Below, piece by piece: positions 13,994 to 26,700 of a DNA stretch of 50,573 nt. Where the stretch lies: the NCBI GenBank assembly GCA_004335835.1, contig RWJK01000687.1:1-50573 (forward strand). Reading direction: 5' to 3'. Every line of letters begins with the position of its first letter. The first letter of the stretch is position 1. The notes below the pieces were generated by a model that saw only the letters and a list, made by a program, of their open reading frames with translations, did not search any database and was not told where the DNA came from. Made by a program: the position numbers and the translations under genes. The stretch comes from Scenedesmus sp. ARA3 (lineage: Eukaryota; Chlorophyta; Chlorophyceae; Sphaeropleales; Scenedesmaceae).

Positions 13994-15259
13994 CTTGCCC
14001 GCATCAGCCGCGCCACCACCACCACCAGCAGCAGCTGGCTCTGCAGCCGCCGGCTGGCCCTTCTGCTGCTGATGCTGCTGCTGCTGCTGCTTGGGGCTCT
14101 GCCCCAGCAGAGACAGCAGCTTGTCTTCGCAGGAGGCCAGCTGTGCCCTCAGCGGGCCTGCCTGGGGCATGCCCAGCAGCGCTGTGAAGGTGTTGAAGTA
14201 GGAGGGGTTGGTGATGCGGCCCGGCTCCAGGAAATACGCCACGCCTTCTTGGGGGTACCTGGATGTAACAGGAAAGTAACATTATGGCGCATGTGTGAGT
14301 GGAAGCTTCAAACTCTTTGTGCAGGGGTGGAAGGTGTAGGGCACGGCAGGCTGCCATTGGTTCATGTTCAGCACTTCCATATTCTCAAACACAAACCTAA
14401 CACACAAAACCAGCCAAGCCCTCACTTGCCCAGGAACTTGAGCAGCAGCTGTCCGTACTCGCTGGTCAAAATGCGTTGCAGCAGGCACACTTCTGCGTGT
14501 TCAAAACTAAATACAAACACACAAAACTAGGCAAACCCCGAGTCCTCACTTGTCCAGGAACTTGAGCAGCGGCTGCCGGTACTCGCTGGTCAAAATGCGC
14601 GGCAGCGGGCTGCTGGCAGCAGGCATGCGGGACAGCCGCTCCTCCAACTGAATTGTCAGCACCACCAGACCCAGCGGCGCACTGCTGCTGCTGCCGCCGG
14701 CTGCTGCTGCTGTGCCTGCTACAGCTCCGGCTGCACCTGCTGAAGTGGCCGGTGCTGCTGCTGATGCGGCGCCCGGTGCAGCAGCAGTGAGAGGGGGCGT
14801 GCCTCCGGGGAGTGCAGGGAGCGCAGGCGGGTGCTGCGTTTCCAGAAACTTGACGGCTGTTTTGGGCAGGCGCCAGAAGAGGTCCAGCACTGCTGCCGCA
14901 ATGGCTACCTCCTCGCCTGCATGATTACGTAAGGGGATCATTGCATTGGGGTCCAGCAGCAGCGCAGCTAGGATGAGTTTTGCATCATGCAAAGCGGCAG
15001 GCGCTACTGCGAGATGCGTGCTGTACGCATCCCTGGACTTTGCACGCGACGTACACCAGATCAGGCTGAACTTCACAGCTCTCGAGTTTCCAGCTGCGGT
15101 TCACCGTGAATTTCACCAAGAACAAAGGTACCAGTGTGAACTTCAACGTGAACTTCACGCACCTGACTTCCACTGGAAGGGACCCGCCTGCAGCAGCGTG
15201 TCAGGGTCCAGCCAGTTCTTGAGGTGCTCAATGAGCCGCTCACCCAGCGTGAGGTTGAA

Positions 15260-15299
<40 letters not shown>

Positions 15300-17392
15300 T
15301 GCGCGAGCGTATTGGGTCACCCAGCAAGCCAGCAACAGCGCAACACACCAGCCGCGCAGCGCCCTTGGGAACTCACGCCCTGGCCGTGTCCACATGCAGC
15401 CCGCTGCGTGCAGCAGCAGGCAGCCTCATCCGCCCAAGATTCCAGCGCACCATTCACTGAGCAGCTCAGCAGGCATGTCAAGCTGTGCAGCAGCCGCAGC
15501 GGGTGCACGCACACAACAAGCCACGCACACGCAGCAGTCGCTCAGCAGCTCCAGCAGCCGCCCCAGGCCGTGCAGCCGCCGCCGCCGCAGCAGCCACTGC
15601 AGAAAACAGAGCCAAACAGCACGCCACCAACCCGCCACAACACTAACGCACCAGTCGCTGAGCAGCTCCAGCAGGCGCCCCAGGCCGTGCAGCAGCAACA
15701 CCTCAAAGCACTGAATCACACCAAAAAGCATGCCAACAGCCCAGTAAAAAACACTAACGCACCAGTCGCTGAGCAGCTCTAGCAGCCGCCCCAGGCCGTG
15801 CAGCAGCCGCCGCAGCGTGAGCCGCCACTGCAGCAAACAGAGCCAAACAGCACGCCGCTAACCCGCCACAACACCAACGCACCAATCGCTGAGCAGCTCC
15901 AGCAGCAGCCCCAGGCCGTGCAGCAGCAACACCACAAAGACACAAAATCACAAGGCTGACACAAACAGCTTGCAGTGGATTTGCCGACGCACCAGTCGCT
16001 GAGCAGCTCCAGCAGGCGCCCCAGGCCGTGCAGCAGCCGCAGCGTGAGCCTCCGGTAGTCCCCGAGGTTCTGCAGGATGGGCCGCAGGCTGTTCTGCAGC
16101 AGGTGCTTGGGGATCTTGGCCAGGCTCATCAGGCGCTCCAGGGCCCGGCGCGCAGCAGCGTGGATGGCAGGCGTGTCGGACACGAGCGCGCGGAACATCA
16201 TCGCGGTGATCTCGTCGCGCAGCGCCTCGGCCTGGGGTTTAGACAGAGGATCAGACAGAAAGGAAGTGCGTGAGGTGACGAAATGGGGTGCGAGACACAG
16301 TGCCAGAGGTCAAGCGGCGGTGAATTCACCGCAGGTAGCGCCTTGGCCTGCAGGAGAGAAGTGCGGGAGCTGTGTGAGGCCAAGGGGGGGTGTGAAGAGA
16401 CGAAGGGCGCGGAACATCTTGTCATGCAGCGTGTCAGCCTGGTGACAGTTTTAAGAGGTTGTCCAGTAACATCGGCATGCACAGGTTGTCCCGTAAACAT
16501 CGGCGCCTTGAGCCTGGTGGCAATCACAACATGAGGGGTCGAGGGAGGAGATGCAATGAGGTGTAAGCCATGCACACCAGTTGAAGCACGTCTGCCCTCC
16601 ACCCCACTGGCACAAGGCTCAACAAGCCAAGCAAGCACACAACAGCCCCAACCAGTCTGTTCCCACCCAGGGTTCATGCCCTCTGTCCCCAACCTCACAT
16701 GTCCCCGTCTCAATCCCCGTCCTGTGCACTGTCTCAGTGGATCCTGAACGGCTCGCTAGCACCACATTCAGCAGCAAGTCGATGCACGCCTGCCCTCATC
16801 TCACTGACCCAAGGCAGAAGGAAGAGGTTAAAACAGCATACAAGTGGAGGTTGTTGTACCAACCCTTCTGTGTCCTGCTCCTGTAATATGACAGAATTAG
16901 GCATTGCAAATGCACAACCGTTCACCTGCAAGCAATGCTGGTCCAGAAGGCCCCCTGTCCCGCTCACCGGCTCTGGGTACATCCTGAACGGCTCCCAGGC
17001 CATCATCACATTCAGCAAATTGGTGCCTGCACGTTCCGTCCCACTGACCCAAGGCAAACGAAACAGGCTGAACCAGCACACAACAACCTCAACCTGTCCC
17101 GCTCACCGGCTCTGGGTACGTGCGGAATGGCTCCCACGCCATCATCACGTTCAGCAGGTCAATGCACGCCACGCGCAGCGCCGTCAGCACCTCCAGGCTC
17201 AAGTTCCGTCCCGGCAGCCGCTGCAGCAGCAGCGCCTCTTCTTTGTCTGCCAGTGCAAAGGCCTCTTTGGCCACAGATAGGACCTCAGGGCCGCCTGGCA
17301 GTAGGCTAGGGTCCACGCTGAGCACCCAAGTCAGCGCAGAAACTTGGCCCATCACGGTTTGCACGCTCTGCAAGGGGTGGTGTGTGTGGAGT

Positions 17393-17431
<39 letters not shown>

Positions 17432-18130
17432 GAAGCGTGAATAATGATGTGGTCTAGCACATGCGAGAGAAACACGTGCAAAGGCCTTTTTTTCTGCTGG
17501 TGACAGGACTTCAGCGCCGCCCGGCAGCAAGCTTGAATCCACACTGAGCACCCAGGTCAGCGCAGATACTTGGCCCATGACCATCTGCACACTCTGGGTG
17601 GTGTAGAGGTGTGAGGGTGGTGTGTGGGGAGGGAGCAGCGGCAGCATCCGGCAAGCCAATGGCGGTCTGGCACGCGCTGAGAGGCGCGGATGGCAGCACT
17701 GACAACTTTCTCTCTTTTGCCGCTCGCGCGCATCGAAGATCTGCTGCCGCGTGGCTTCATAAGTTGTGTGTGCATGGGTTCCAGTGTGATCGAATGCATT
17801 CAATCCCTGCCATCAACGCCTGATAGCAGCTGCAGCGAGGCTAGGGACACCCCACACCAAACGCTACAAAGCACACGAAACAAGCAACGAAATCAACTCA
17901 CCCGCACAGGGATGATGCGGCGCGACATCAGCGGCGGCGACATCGCCGCAAGCACCGGCGCCAGCCACACACTGACCGCCACATCCAGCTGCTGACTCAG
18001 CAGGGTCATGCCGCCAATGGCTGCCTGCCTGCTGCGCTGGCTGTTGTTGGGGTTGAGCACCACGCCCAGCAGCACTTCCGCGGCCTCCTGGGCCCACTTG
18101 GCACGCGCTGCAGCAGCAGCAGCAGGAGTG

Positions 18131-18169
<39 letters not shown>

Positions 18170-18819
18170 CATGTCGAGTTGAGGTGAAACCAGCGGCAGC
18201 ACCCATGTGCCTAGTTTGTGGGGGCATCATCGGCATAATGAGCCGCTTCCTGGGCCCACTGGGCACGCGCTGCAGCAGCAGCAGCAGCAGAAGCAGCAGC
18301 GGCAGCGCATGACAGGACAAAACTCGACAGGGCAGCAGCGTGGCGTGGGGCAGGCTGGCCAACAGAGCAGGCGCACGTGAGCCTTCAAAAGAGGCAGGCT
18401 ACTGATCTCAGAGAGGCACAGCCGATGGACAGCTGTAGCAGGCGACCAGTACGAGGTTTAGGGGGGCACTGTTTGCACGCGCTGCAGCGCCCAGACATGC
18501 AAATGCAGCGCACAGGTGAGTATCAAACCACAGCCACACCCCACCTGCAGCAACATTTGACACAGCAGGCCTCTGGGGGCGCTTTGCCTCCTTGGCTGCT
18601 GCTGCTGCTGCCTTGTCAGCCTCAGCCTTCTGCTGCTGCTCGCTGCCAGCAGCCACACTCTTGTCCTTCTGCTGCTCTGCTGCATCTGGCCCAGCAGCAG
18701 CAGCAGCAGCAGCAGCAGGAGGCTTGTCTTCGTCAGCTTCCTGCTTCACTGCTGCACCAGCAGCACCTTCTGCTGGCTTGTCTGCTGCTGCAGTCTCCTG
18801 AGCATCCTTGCCATCCTTG

Positions 18820-18858
<39 letters not shown>

Positions 18859-18912
18859 CCCTCCTGCTTCACATCAACATCCATAGCATCGCCACCCTCC
18901 TTTTCCTGCTGC

Positions 18913-18944
<32 letters not shown>

Positions 18945-21303
18945 AGGAGGCCCCTCTGAAAGGTCCAGCACGCTTGCACTGCGCTCCCTGTCTTTGGCCG
19001 GCTGCTGCTGCTGCTGCTCGCTGCCAGCTGGCTGATCTGGCTTGCTGCCAGCTGGCGAGCCAGCAGCAGCAGCAGCAGCAGCACTGCCATCTGCTGCTGC
19101 GGAAGCGTCCTCCATCTTCACATCTGCAGCTGCGGACGCATCTCCATCAGCTGCAGCTGCTTTGTCGCCATCTGCCTTCTTAGCAGCAGCTGCCTCGCTC
19201 CCCTCCGCAGCTGCAGCCGCCGCTGCCGCTGCCTCTGCGGCCTCACTTTCCTTCAGTCCCTGCTCAGCCCGCTGCCTCTCCCTCGCATCCTCTGCCTCTG
19301 CTGCTGCAAGCAGCTCTGCCGGCACTTGATCCGCACTGTAACATTTTGCCAGCAGCTGTGCAAGCGTCTGCTGCGCCTCCTCAAATTCAACCGTGCTGTG
19401 ATCCGGCAGCCAGCGCACCACCGCCAGCAGCGCACGCAGCAGCTGCGGCCCGTAGCAGCGCAGATACGCTGCCGGCAGCTTGTGCAGCAGCAGCTTGAGT
19501 GCTGCCATTCCGCCGAGCCGTGCTGGCCAGGAATCATCCCAGCAGCAGTGCAGTACTCGAGGCAGCAGATCATCAAGCACAGCAGGCAGATCATGCTGCA
19601 GTGCCGGTGCCAGGCTGCTGCTGCTGCTGGCGCCGGCAGCAGCAGCAGCAGCAGCAGAGGAGGAGAGGCGGCCGCCGCCAGAGATGCCGGAAGCTGAGGG
19701 GGCGAGCCCGCTGCTTGCTGCTGCTGCCTCGCTGCCAGCAGCAGCACCAGAGGCTGCTGGTGCTGCTGCTGCTGCTGCTGCTGCTGCCTCGCCATCTGCT
19801 TCCTCTGCAGCTTTCTCACCCTTGCTGCCATCAGCATCAGCTGCTGCTGCTGCTGCTTCGTCGCTGCCTGCTGCTGCTGCGCCAAAGGGACCCGCGTCCG
19901 CTGCTGCTGCTGCCTTCATCTCCCGGAACTCCTTACGCGCAGCTGTCAGCTTCAGCAGCGTGCCGACAAACACAGACAGCGAGTCGACTGCTGCACGGGC
20001 CTTGCTAGGGTTTGGATCACACAAAACCTCGATGAGGGCATCCAGCAGCAAGTGCACATCCAGCTCTGCTAAGCCCTGAGGCATAGTAGAACACGGCTGC
20101 TGCTGCTGCTGCTGGGGGGCGGCAGAAGGTGGAGTTGCCTCTGCGCCAGCCGCTGCTGCTGCTGGTGCGGCGGCGGCTGCAGCAGTCTCGCTGCCGCTGG
20201 CAGCTGCTGCTGCTGGCGCTGCACCCTCGCCAGCTTGCTGTTGCTGCTGCTGCTGGGCTGCAGCCGGCGCCGGCTGCTGCTGCTGCTGCTGGCCTGTTGC
20301 GCGCGACATCAGCGGCGCGGGGGGCGGCGCCGTCGCCCCCGCAGCAAACAGCATCGCGTAATGCCTGCAGATGCTTCGGCAGAAGGGTACTGCCTGATCT
20401 GCAAGCAAATCATCACCTGCTGCTGAGATTACTGCTGTCAGCAAGCTTGTGAGCACTGAGCGCTCTGCCACCAGCTGTGTTTTGGTTTTCACACCCAGCT
20501 CCACGCGTGATGGTACGGGTTTGACCATTGGCGGGTGCTGCCCCTCCAGCAGCACTGTGGCAAGCTTTTCCAAGGCAGTGCCCCTGCAGCAGCAGCAGCA
20601 GCAGCGGGTGAATGGTGGTTGCTGCGCATAGCTTGGAAAAGCGTCAACTCTTGCACAGTACTACGGTGCGCCTTCTGCTGCCGCTGCATTCATGTGCAGT
20701 TTGTGCGGTGCTGCCGCTGCTTCAATAATGCCACTCCTCCTTGCCAACCCACCTGCAGTCCTCTGGCGCGTTGTGAGCGTCCTCGGGGGCCCTCAGGTTG
20801 AGCACGGCAGCCAGGCACACCTGGATGAACTGCAGCGCCTGCTCAACCCAAAAACATGCGGCCAAAACACATTGTGTTCAATGTGAGTGAGTTGCGAGCC
20901 AAACACAAAGAGTCACAGAGCAAGAGGCAAGGGTGTCATAGGTGCAAGCTGTGCGTGGGACAAGTGCTGGTAGGGAGGCTGCTGTACAGTCGACGGCTGA
21001 GCGTTTTGCAGCGCCTGAGCTGCAGCGCCAAGGCAGACAAGCCGCGCTGAGGATGTCACCTGCTGCCTTGAAAACCATGATAGTCTGTATTACCAGAACA
21101 ACCAGCATAACAGGGACACCAGGCTGCTGTGATGTCTACACTTGCTTGAGATGGGTTTGATACCAAAGTGCACACACCTGCCCCCTGTAGTACTTGTCCA
21201 TCTCTGGGGTGTTGGCGGCGCCCCTCAGCCCGCTGGGGCCAGCCTGGCCGGGGCCTGCAGGGGTGAGCCCGTGCTTGGCCAGCGCCACACACCTGGGGAC
21301 GAC

Positions 21304-21336
<33 letters not shown>

Positions 21337-23556
21337 CAGATGTGTCAGCTACAGCCGCCTGCAGGGGTGGGCCCGTGCTTGGCCAGCGCAAACACGCCTG
21401 CGCGGCAAACAAAAGCGAAGCCGCACCTGTCTAGCACCAAGGAGCTGGTGTTGGGCCTCACGCCCAGCATGAGGCGCAGCTTTTTGAATTTGGCGGCTGA
21501 GGGTCTTGAACCGCAGCATTACACAACCACAGGGTTTACATCCGGAAACAAAACCACAGCCCCGCACCTGTCCAGCGGCATCAGGAAGCTGGTGTTGGGC
21601 CTGAAGGTGAGTATGAGGCGCAGGCTTGCAGGTTCAGGTTCAAGGGTTTAGAACCACAGGCTGTACAACCACAGGGTCTACTGTTTTTCCACCCCAAAAC
21701 CAACAAAACCGCACCTGTCCAGGGGCACCAGGAAGCTGGTGTTGGGCCTGAAGGTGAGGATGAGGCGCAGGCCGTGCTCTGGGTTGTCCTTGTAGTCAAG
21801 GGGGCCGGGGTGAGCCAGGAACTTGCGGTTGCGCCCGCCTGCGGACGAAAAAGGGTAAAAGGCGGCAACGCAGTCAGTTCAGTGGTTGTAAGCTCCATGT
21901 TGGGTCTGTGGAATGTTGTGTGTGCTCGGGGTTGTCCTTGTAGTCGAGGGGGCCGGGGTGCGACAGGAACTTGCGGTTGCGCCCGCCTGCGGATGTAAAA
22001 AGTGGAATGCAAGGAGGCAAAGCACTCGTGTATGTCGAGCTACGTGTTGGGTGTGGGCCGGGGTGCGCCAGGAACTTGCGGTTGCGCCCGCTTGCGGTTG
22101 GACGAGCGTACAGTGGTACAAGCCAGCTGACTTTCGTGACCTGTACTGGAGTTTGTGGTATGTGTCATGTTAGGTGGTGTGAGTCCAGCAGACCAGCTGG
22201 GAGCAGCCTGGCAGCAGACACCCACGCAGCAGCTGCCACTAAAATCACGACGCGCCGCAGCTGGCTACATACAAAGCCGCAACAAGAGCTCGCGTGGCTG
22301 CAGACTCTTGTTGATGCAGATTGTAGGTGCAAATTGAAAATTGCATTTCAACGCTCACCCAGCTTCCCAAGCAGCTGCATTGCTGCCATGGCGTGGCGTC
22401 GCATCGGCTGGCTGGTCCACCCACAACAGCAGTCTACAGGCACAGAGCCGATACTCAAAGTTTATGCATATTGCAGATATGTCGCAAAGTAACACTCTAA
22501 CGCTCACCCAGCTTGCCGAGTAACTGCATTGCTGCCATGCCGTGGCTGCGCATCGGTTGGCTGGTCCACCCACAACGACACTGTTTATGCACACACATCA
22601 TGTCAAACTGTGAGATCCGTAAACAAAAAGCAACAAAACACTCAAGCACTCACCCAGCTTCCCAAGCAGCTGCATGGCTGCCATGGCGTGGCTGCGCAGC
22701 GGCTGGCTGGGCCGCAGCAGCGCCCACAGCGCGCCCATGATGTCACCAACCACATCAGCCAGAGCATTCTCCAGGTACTCGGGGTTCAGGCTGTCCACCC
22801 ACACCTGTTATGTAACATAACAAGTGAGGGCAACATCAGAGGTTTGGCGCACGGCGGGAGTGGCAGCCGATGCGAGGCAGCGAATTGGGGTCGAAGACAG
22901 GAAACCAGAAGCTGGGGACTAGCCACCTGAGCAGGCGAGAGATGCAGCAGGCAAGGCGCTGGCAGGCGTTACTGGCTGCCTAGCACTGAGCCTGTCAATT
23001 GCTGCTGCTTCTGCTGCTGCTGTGTGTAAACCTCACCTCAAATGGCCTGAGCCCCAGTGCCAGCAGCTCATCAGGCCCACACAGCGCCAACCCTGCCCTA
23101 AAGCCCTAACCACAGCCTCCAACCTTTGAAAGCCCAAAAACCCAGACCCTCAACACTAAACCGCACCTCGAAGGTCCTGAGCCCCAGTGCCACCAGCTCA
23201 TCAGGCCCCCGCAGCGCCAGAGCCAGCGGCTTGACCAGCCTTGGCAGCAGCACCAGCTCCACCAGCACCCGCAGCGCGGCAGGCAGCAGCAGGCACAGCT
23301 CTACCAGCAGGTACTTCAGCTGCTGCGAGTAGGGACAGCAGGCGGCAGTTGAGCAGCAGCAGCAGCAGCAGAGTTAGCTACACAGCAGCAGGCACAGCTC
23401 CACCAGCAGGTACTTGAGCTGCCGCGGGATTGAACAGTGGATACAAGACAGGCGGCAGCAGCAGTGTCAGCAGCAGTGTTAGCAGCAGCCGCAGCAGGCA
23501 CAGCTGCACCAGCAGGTGCTTGATTTGATGCGGGTGGGGAAACAGTGGATACAGGC

Positions 23557-23589
<33 letters not shown>

Positions 23590-23739
23590 GTAGGTCAACA
23601 CCACAAAAACAAGTACAAGCATCCATGCACAGCGCCGCACCTCGGTGCAGTTGGGCCCCTCCAGTATGGCCAGCAGCGTGTGCAGCGCCCCCGACAGCTG
23701 CGGCGCCAGCTCGTGGTACAGCGCCTGCAGCGGCTCTCT

Positions 23740-23779
<40 letters not shown>

Positions 23780-26700
23780 TTGAGGCGCAGTGCATACATG
23801 CCGCTGTGCGCCACACAACCAGGTGAGATCTTCCGAAACTACTTGCATGGCAGCGAATCAGCAGTGGGCTTATTTCTGCAGCCATTAATACAACCGTCAT
23901 CTCTTGCCATCACCCCAGGCCCCAAATAACCCCAGATAACCCAGTCTTGAAGCAGTCCCCGCAGCCCAGAAAGGCCTGTCTCACACCACAACATCAAAGC
24001 ACGCACCTGCTCGCGTGGCAGTGCTTGAACAGGATGCGCAGCAGCTGCAGCCGCAAGCGCACCCATCGCCTGCCCAGAATTAAACAAAGTCCTTCACCCA
24101 TCACCAACAAAGTCCCTAAACCCATGGCCGCCTGCCTCACCTGCTTGCGTGGCAGTGCTTGAACAGGATGCGCAGCAGCTGCAGCCGCATCTTCCGCACA
24201 TACCGCATGCCGTCTGCTACCGCCCAACAAGCATCGAACATCACCACCTAACAAACCTAACCCTACGCACCTGCTTGCGTGGCAGTGCTTGAACAGGATG
24301 CGCAGCAGCTGCAGCCGCATCTTCCGCACATACCGCATGCCGTCTGCTACCGCCCAACAAGCATCAACATTACCACCTAACATCCCTCAACCCCACGCAC
24401 CTGCTCGCGTGGCAGTGCTTGAACAGTATGCGCAGCAGCTGCAGGTAGGCCAGCGGGTCGCGCTGCTGCTGCGCTGCTGTCAGGCACTTGCCCACCAGGG
24501 ACACCAGCGTGGGCAGCAGCAGCGCCTCGCCATCAGCCAGGGTGAGGCCCAGGAACACCAGCCGGAACAGCTTCTGCACCAGCAGCGCCTCCTGCAGGGT
24601 GGCCATATACAGACATCATAACAGGAGTGCTGGCATAAGAAGAGTAAGATAGGAGGTTTGGTTGCTGGAAGGTAGGGTTGCCCAGGAACACCAGCCGGAA
24701 CAGCTTCTGCACCAGCAGCGCCTCCTGCAGGGGTGGGCATGCATAGAACATAAACGTGCGTGTTGAAAATGACATACTAAATGAGGAAAGAGGTTGCATT
24801 GTTTGGTTGCCAGTACGGTTGCCCAGGAACACCAGCCTGAACAGCTTCTGCACCAGCAGCGCCTCCTGCAAGGGGCATGCAGGATGGTGGCATATGGCAT
24901 GGAAACAGCACGCGGAGCACTGATTCAGCCATGATACCCTGCTCAGGTAAGGTAGATGCTGTGCACTGCCAGGCACAGTCATTTCAACCATCCAAGCTGA
25001 CGTGCAGCTGAAGCCAGCTGACGAAATTGCAGCGCCACCCTTCCAGCCCCAACTGCACTTCCCAACAGCGTCTGGCAACTAGCGCATAAAAATCAACTCC
25101 CGTGACTCCTGCTGCTCAGAACTCGCGTTGCTTGCATGGTCCGCCAGCAGCGCCAGAGCGTGTTCAACCAAGTACCGTGCCAGCGCATTCAACCATGCAA
25201 GCTGACTAAAGCCAGCGGCGCTGCTTCTGGAGGCAGCTCGAGGCAGCAAGGATGCGCAATGCTCCCCTGGTCAAACCCTTGACTGTACCTGCCAACTGCT
25301 TCTGGCACCTAGCGCATAACAAAGAACTCAGGTGACACTCCTGCTGCCACCCAAATGCCAACTCACGTTGCTCGCATGGTCTGCCAGCAGCGCCAGTTTG
25401 TGCTCTGTGAGGTAACGCGCCAGCAGCGCATTGAACACCCGCCCCACGCTGCTGCTCTGCACCAGGTGTGCCGCCACAGTTAGCGCATCAGCGTCACCCG
25501 CCATGATGTCGAAGAGCACGCCCATGCGCACACTGAACACGTCCGTGAAGTCGCGCGGGTCCATGACCGTGAAGATCTCCGCGAAGTGCTCGCAGAACTC
25601 CTTGCCCTCCCTGCAGGGTGAAGTTCAGGGTGGGAAGACCGTGGTGTGAAGTTGGTCAGATAAGAGTGTGTACAATTATGTTGTAGATCATCATTCACAC
25701 AGAACAAGCAATCATGAAGTTGCGCAGGTGCATGAGCACCAAGACAAGTTACACTGTCCCAAACTCAGGACGAGCAACTGAAGTGCCGTTCCACAGCAAC
25801 AGCGCAGACATGATGCACACCCTACCTCCTGCACACTCCACTTGATGAAGCCAGCCGTCCCACTACCATAACCAATATAGCTTCCAGCCCGCTCACCCGA
25901 AAAACGCTGCCACCTTGAGGCAGGACAGCCCCGCCACCAGCAGCTGCGCACACGTCCGCACATCCTCCTCAGGCATGCCCACAGGCGGCGGGCTGTGGCT
26001 CATGGCAGGCAGCGGCTGCCCTGCTGCCAGCGCTGCTGCCTTTGCTGCCTCGTGCTGCTGCACGTTGTGGTAGTGGCGCGTGCAGTAGAGGATGGAGAAG
26101 AGCAGCGTCTTGGCGCCAAAGACGATGTTCTGCACGATGAGCTTGCAGTCATTGATCTCCTTCTCCTTCTCACCAGGGCCCTGCACGCGCAAAGTGACAA
26201 AATAATGAAACATTTATCAATAGATTAGTGAACAGACCGGTTGACAGGCTGTTGTGATGTGAAATTGCACGGTTTGACAGAGCAGCAGCAGCAGCAGATG
26301 GCAGGCGCATGCGTGGTGTGGCTGCGGACTGGACATACAACAAGCTGAAGCTGCGGCAAGCACACACAACATCAGCCAAGGCACCCGCTGCCGTTGCCGG
26401 CTGAACATGCTCAGCGTTGCTGCAGCCGCACACCAAATGACACCAAAGGCAGCTGCCAGCTGATGTACGGTATGGCAGAGATTCAGAAACAGCGGTTTCC
26501 CAATCTGATGGATCTGAGCAAAACGCGCACATTGGGCAAAGATAAAAGAAGTTGTTGTACGGCGTATCACGACAGCCGCACCTGCAGGTACAGCACCACG
26601 TGGGTGTCTGGGTTGGCCGCGTCGCGCATGCTGCCCTGCACAGACAGCCGCTCGTTGCGCTGCTCGCGCGCTGCAGCGATGATGCCGGGAATGTCCTGCA

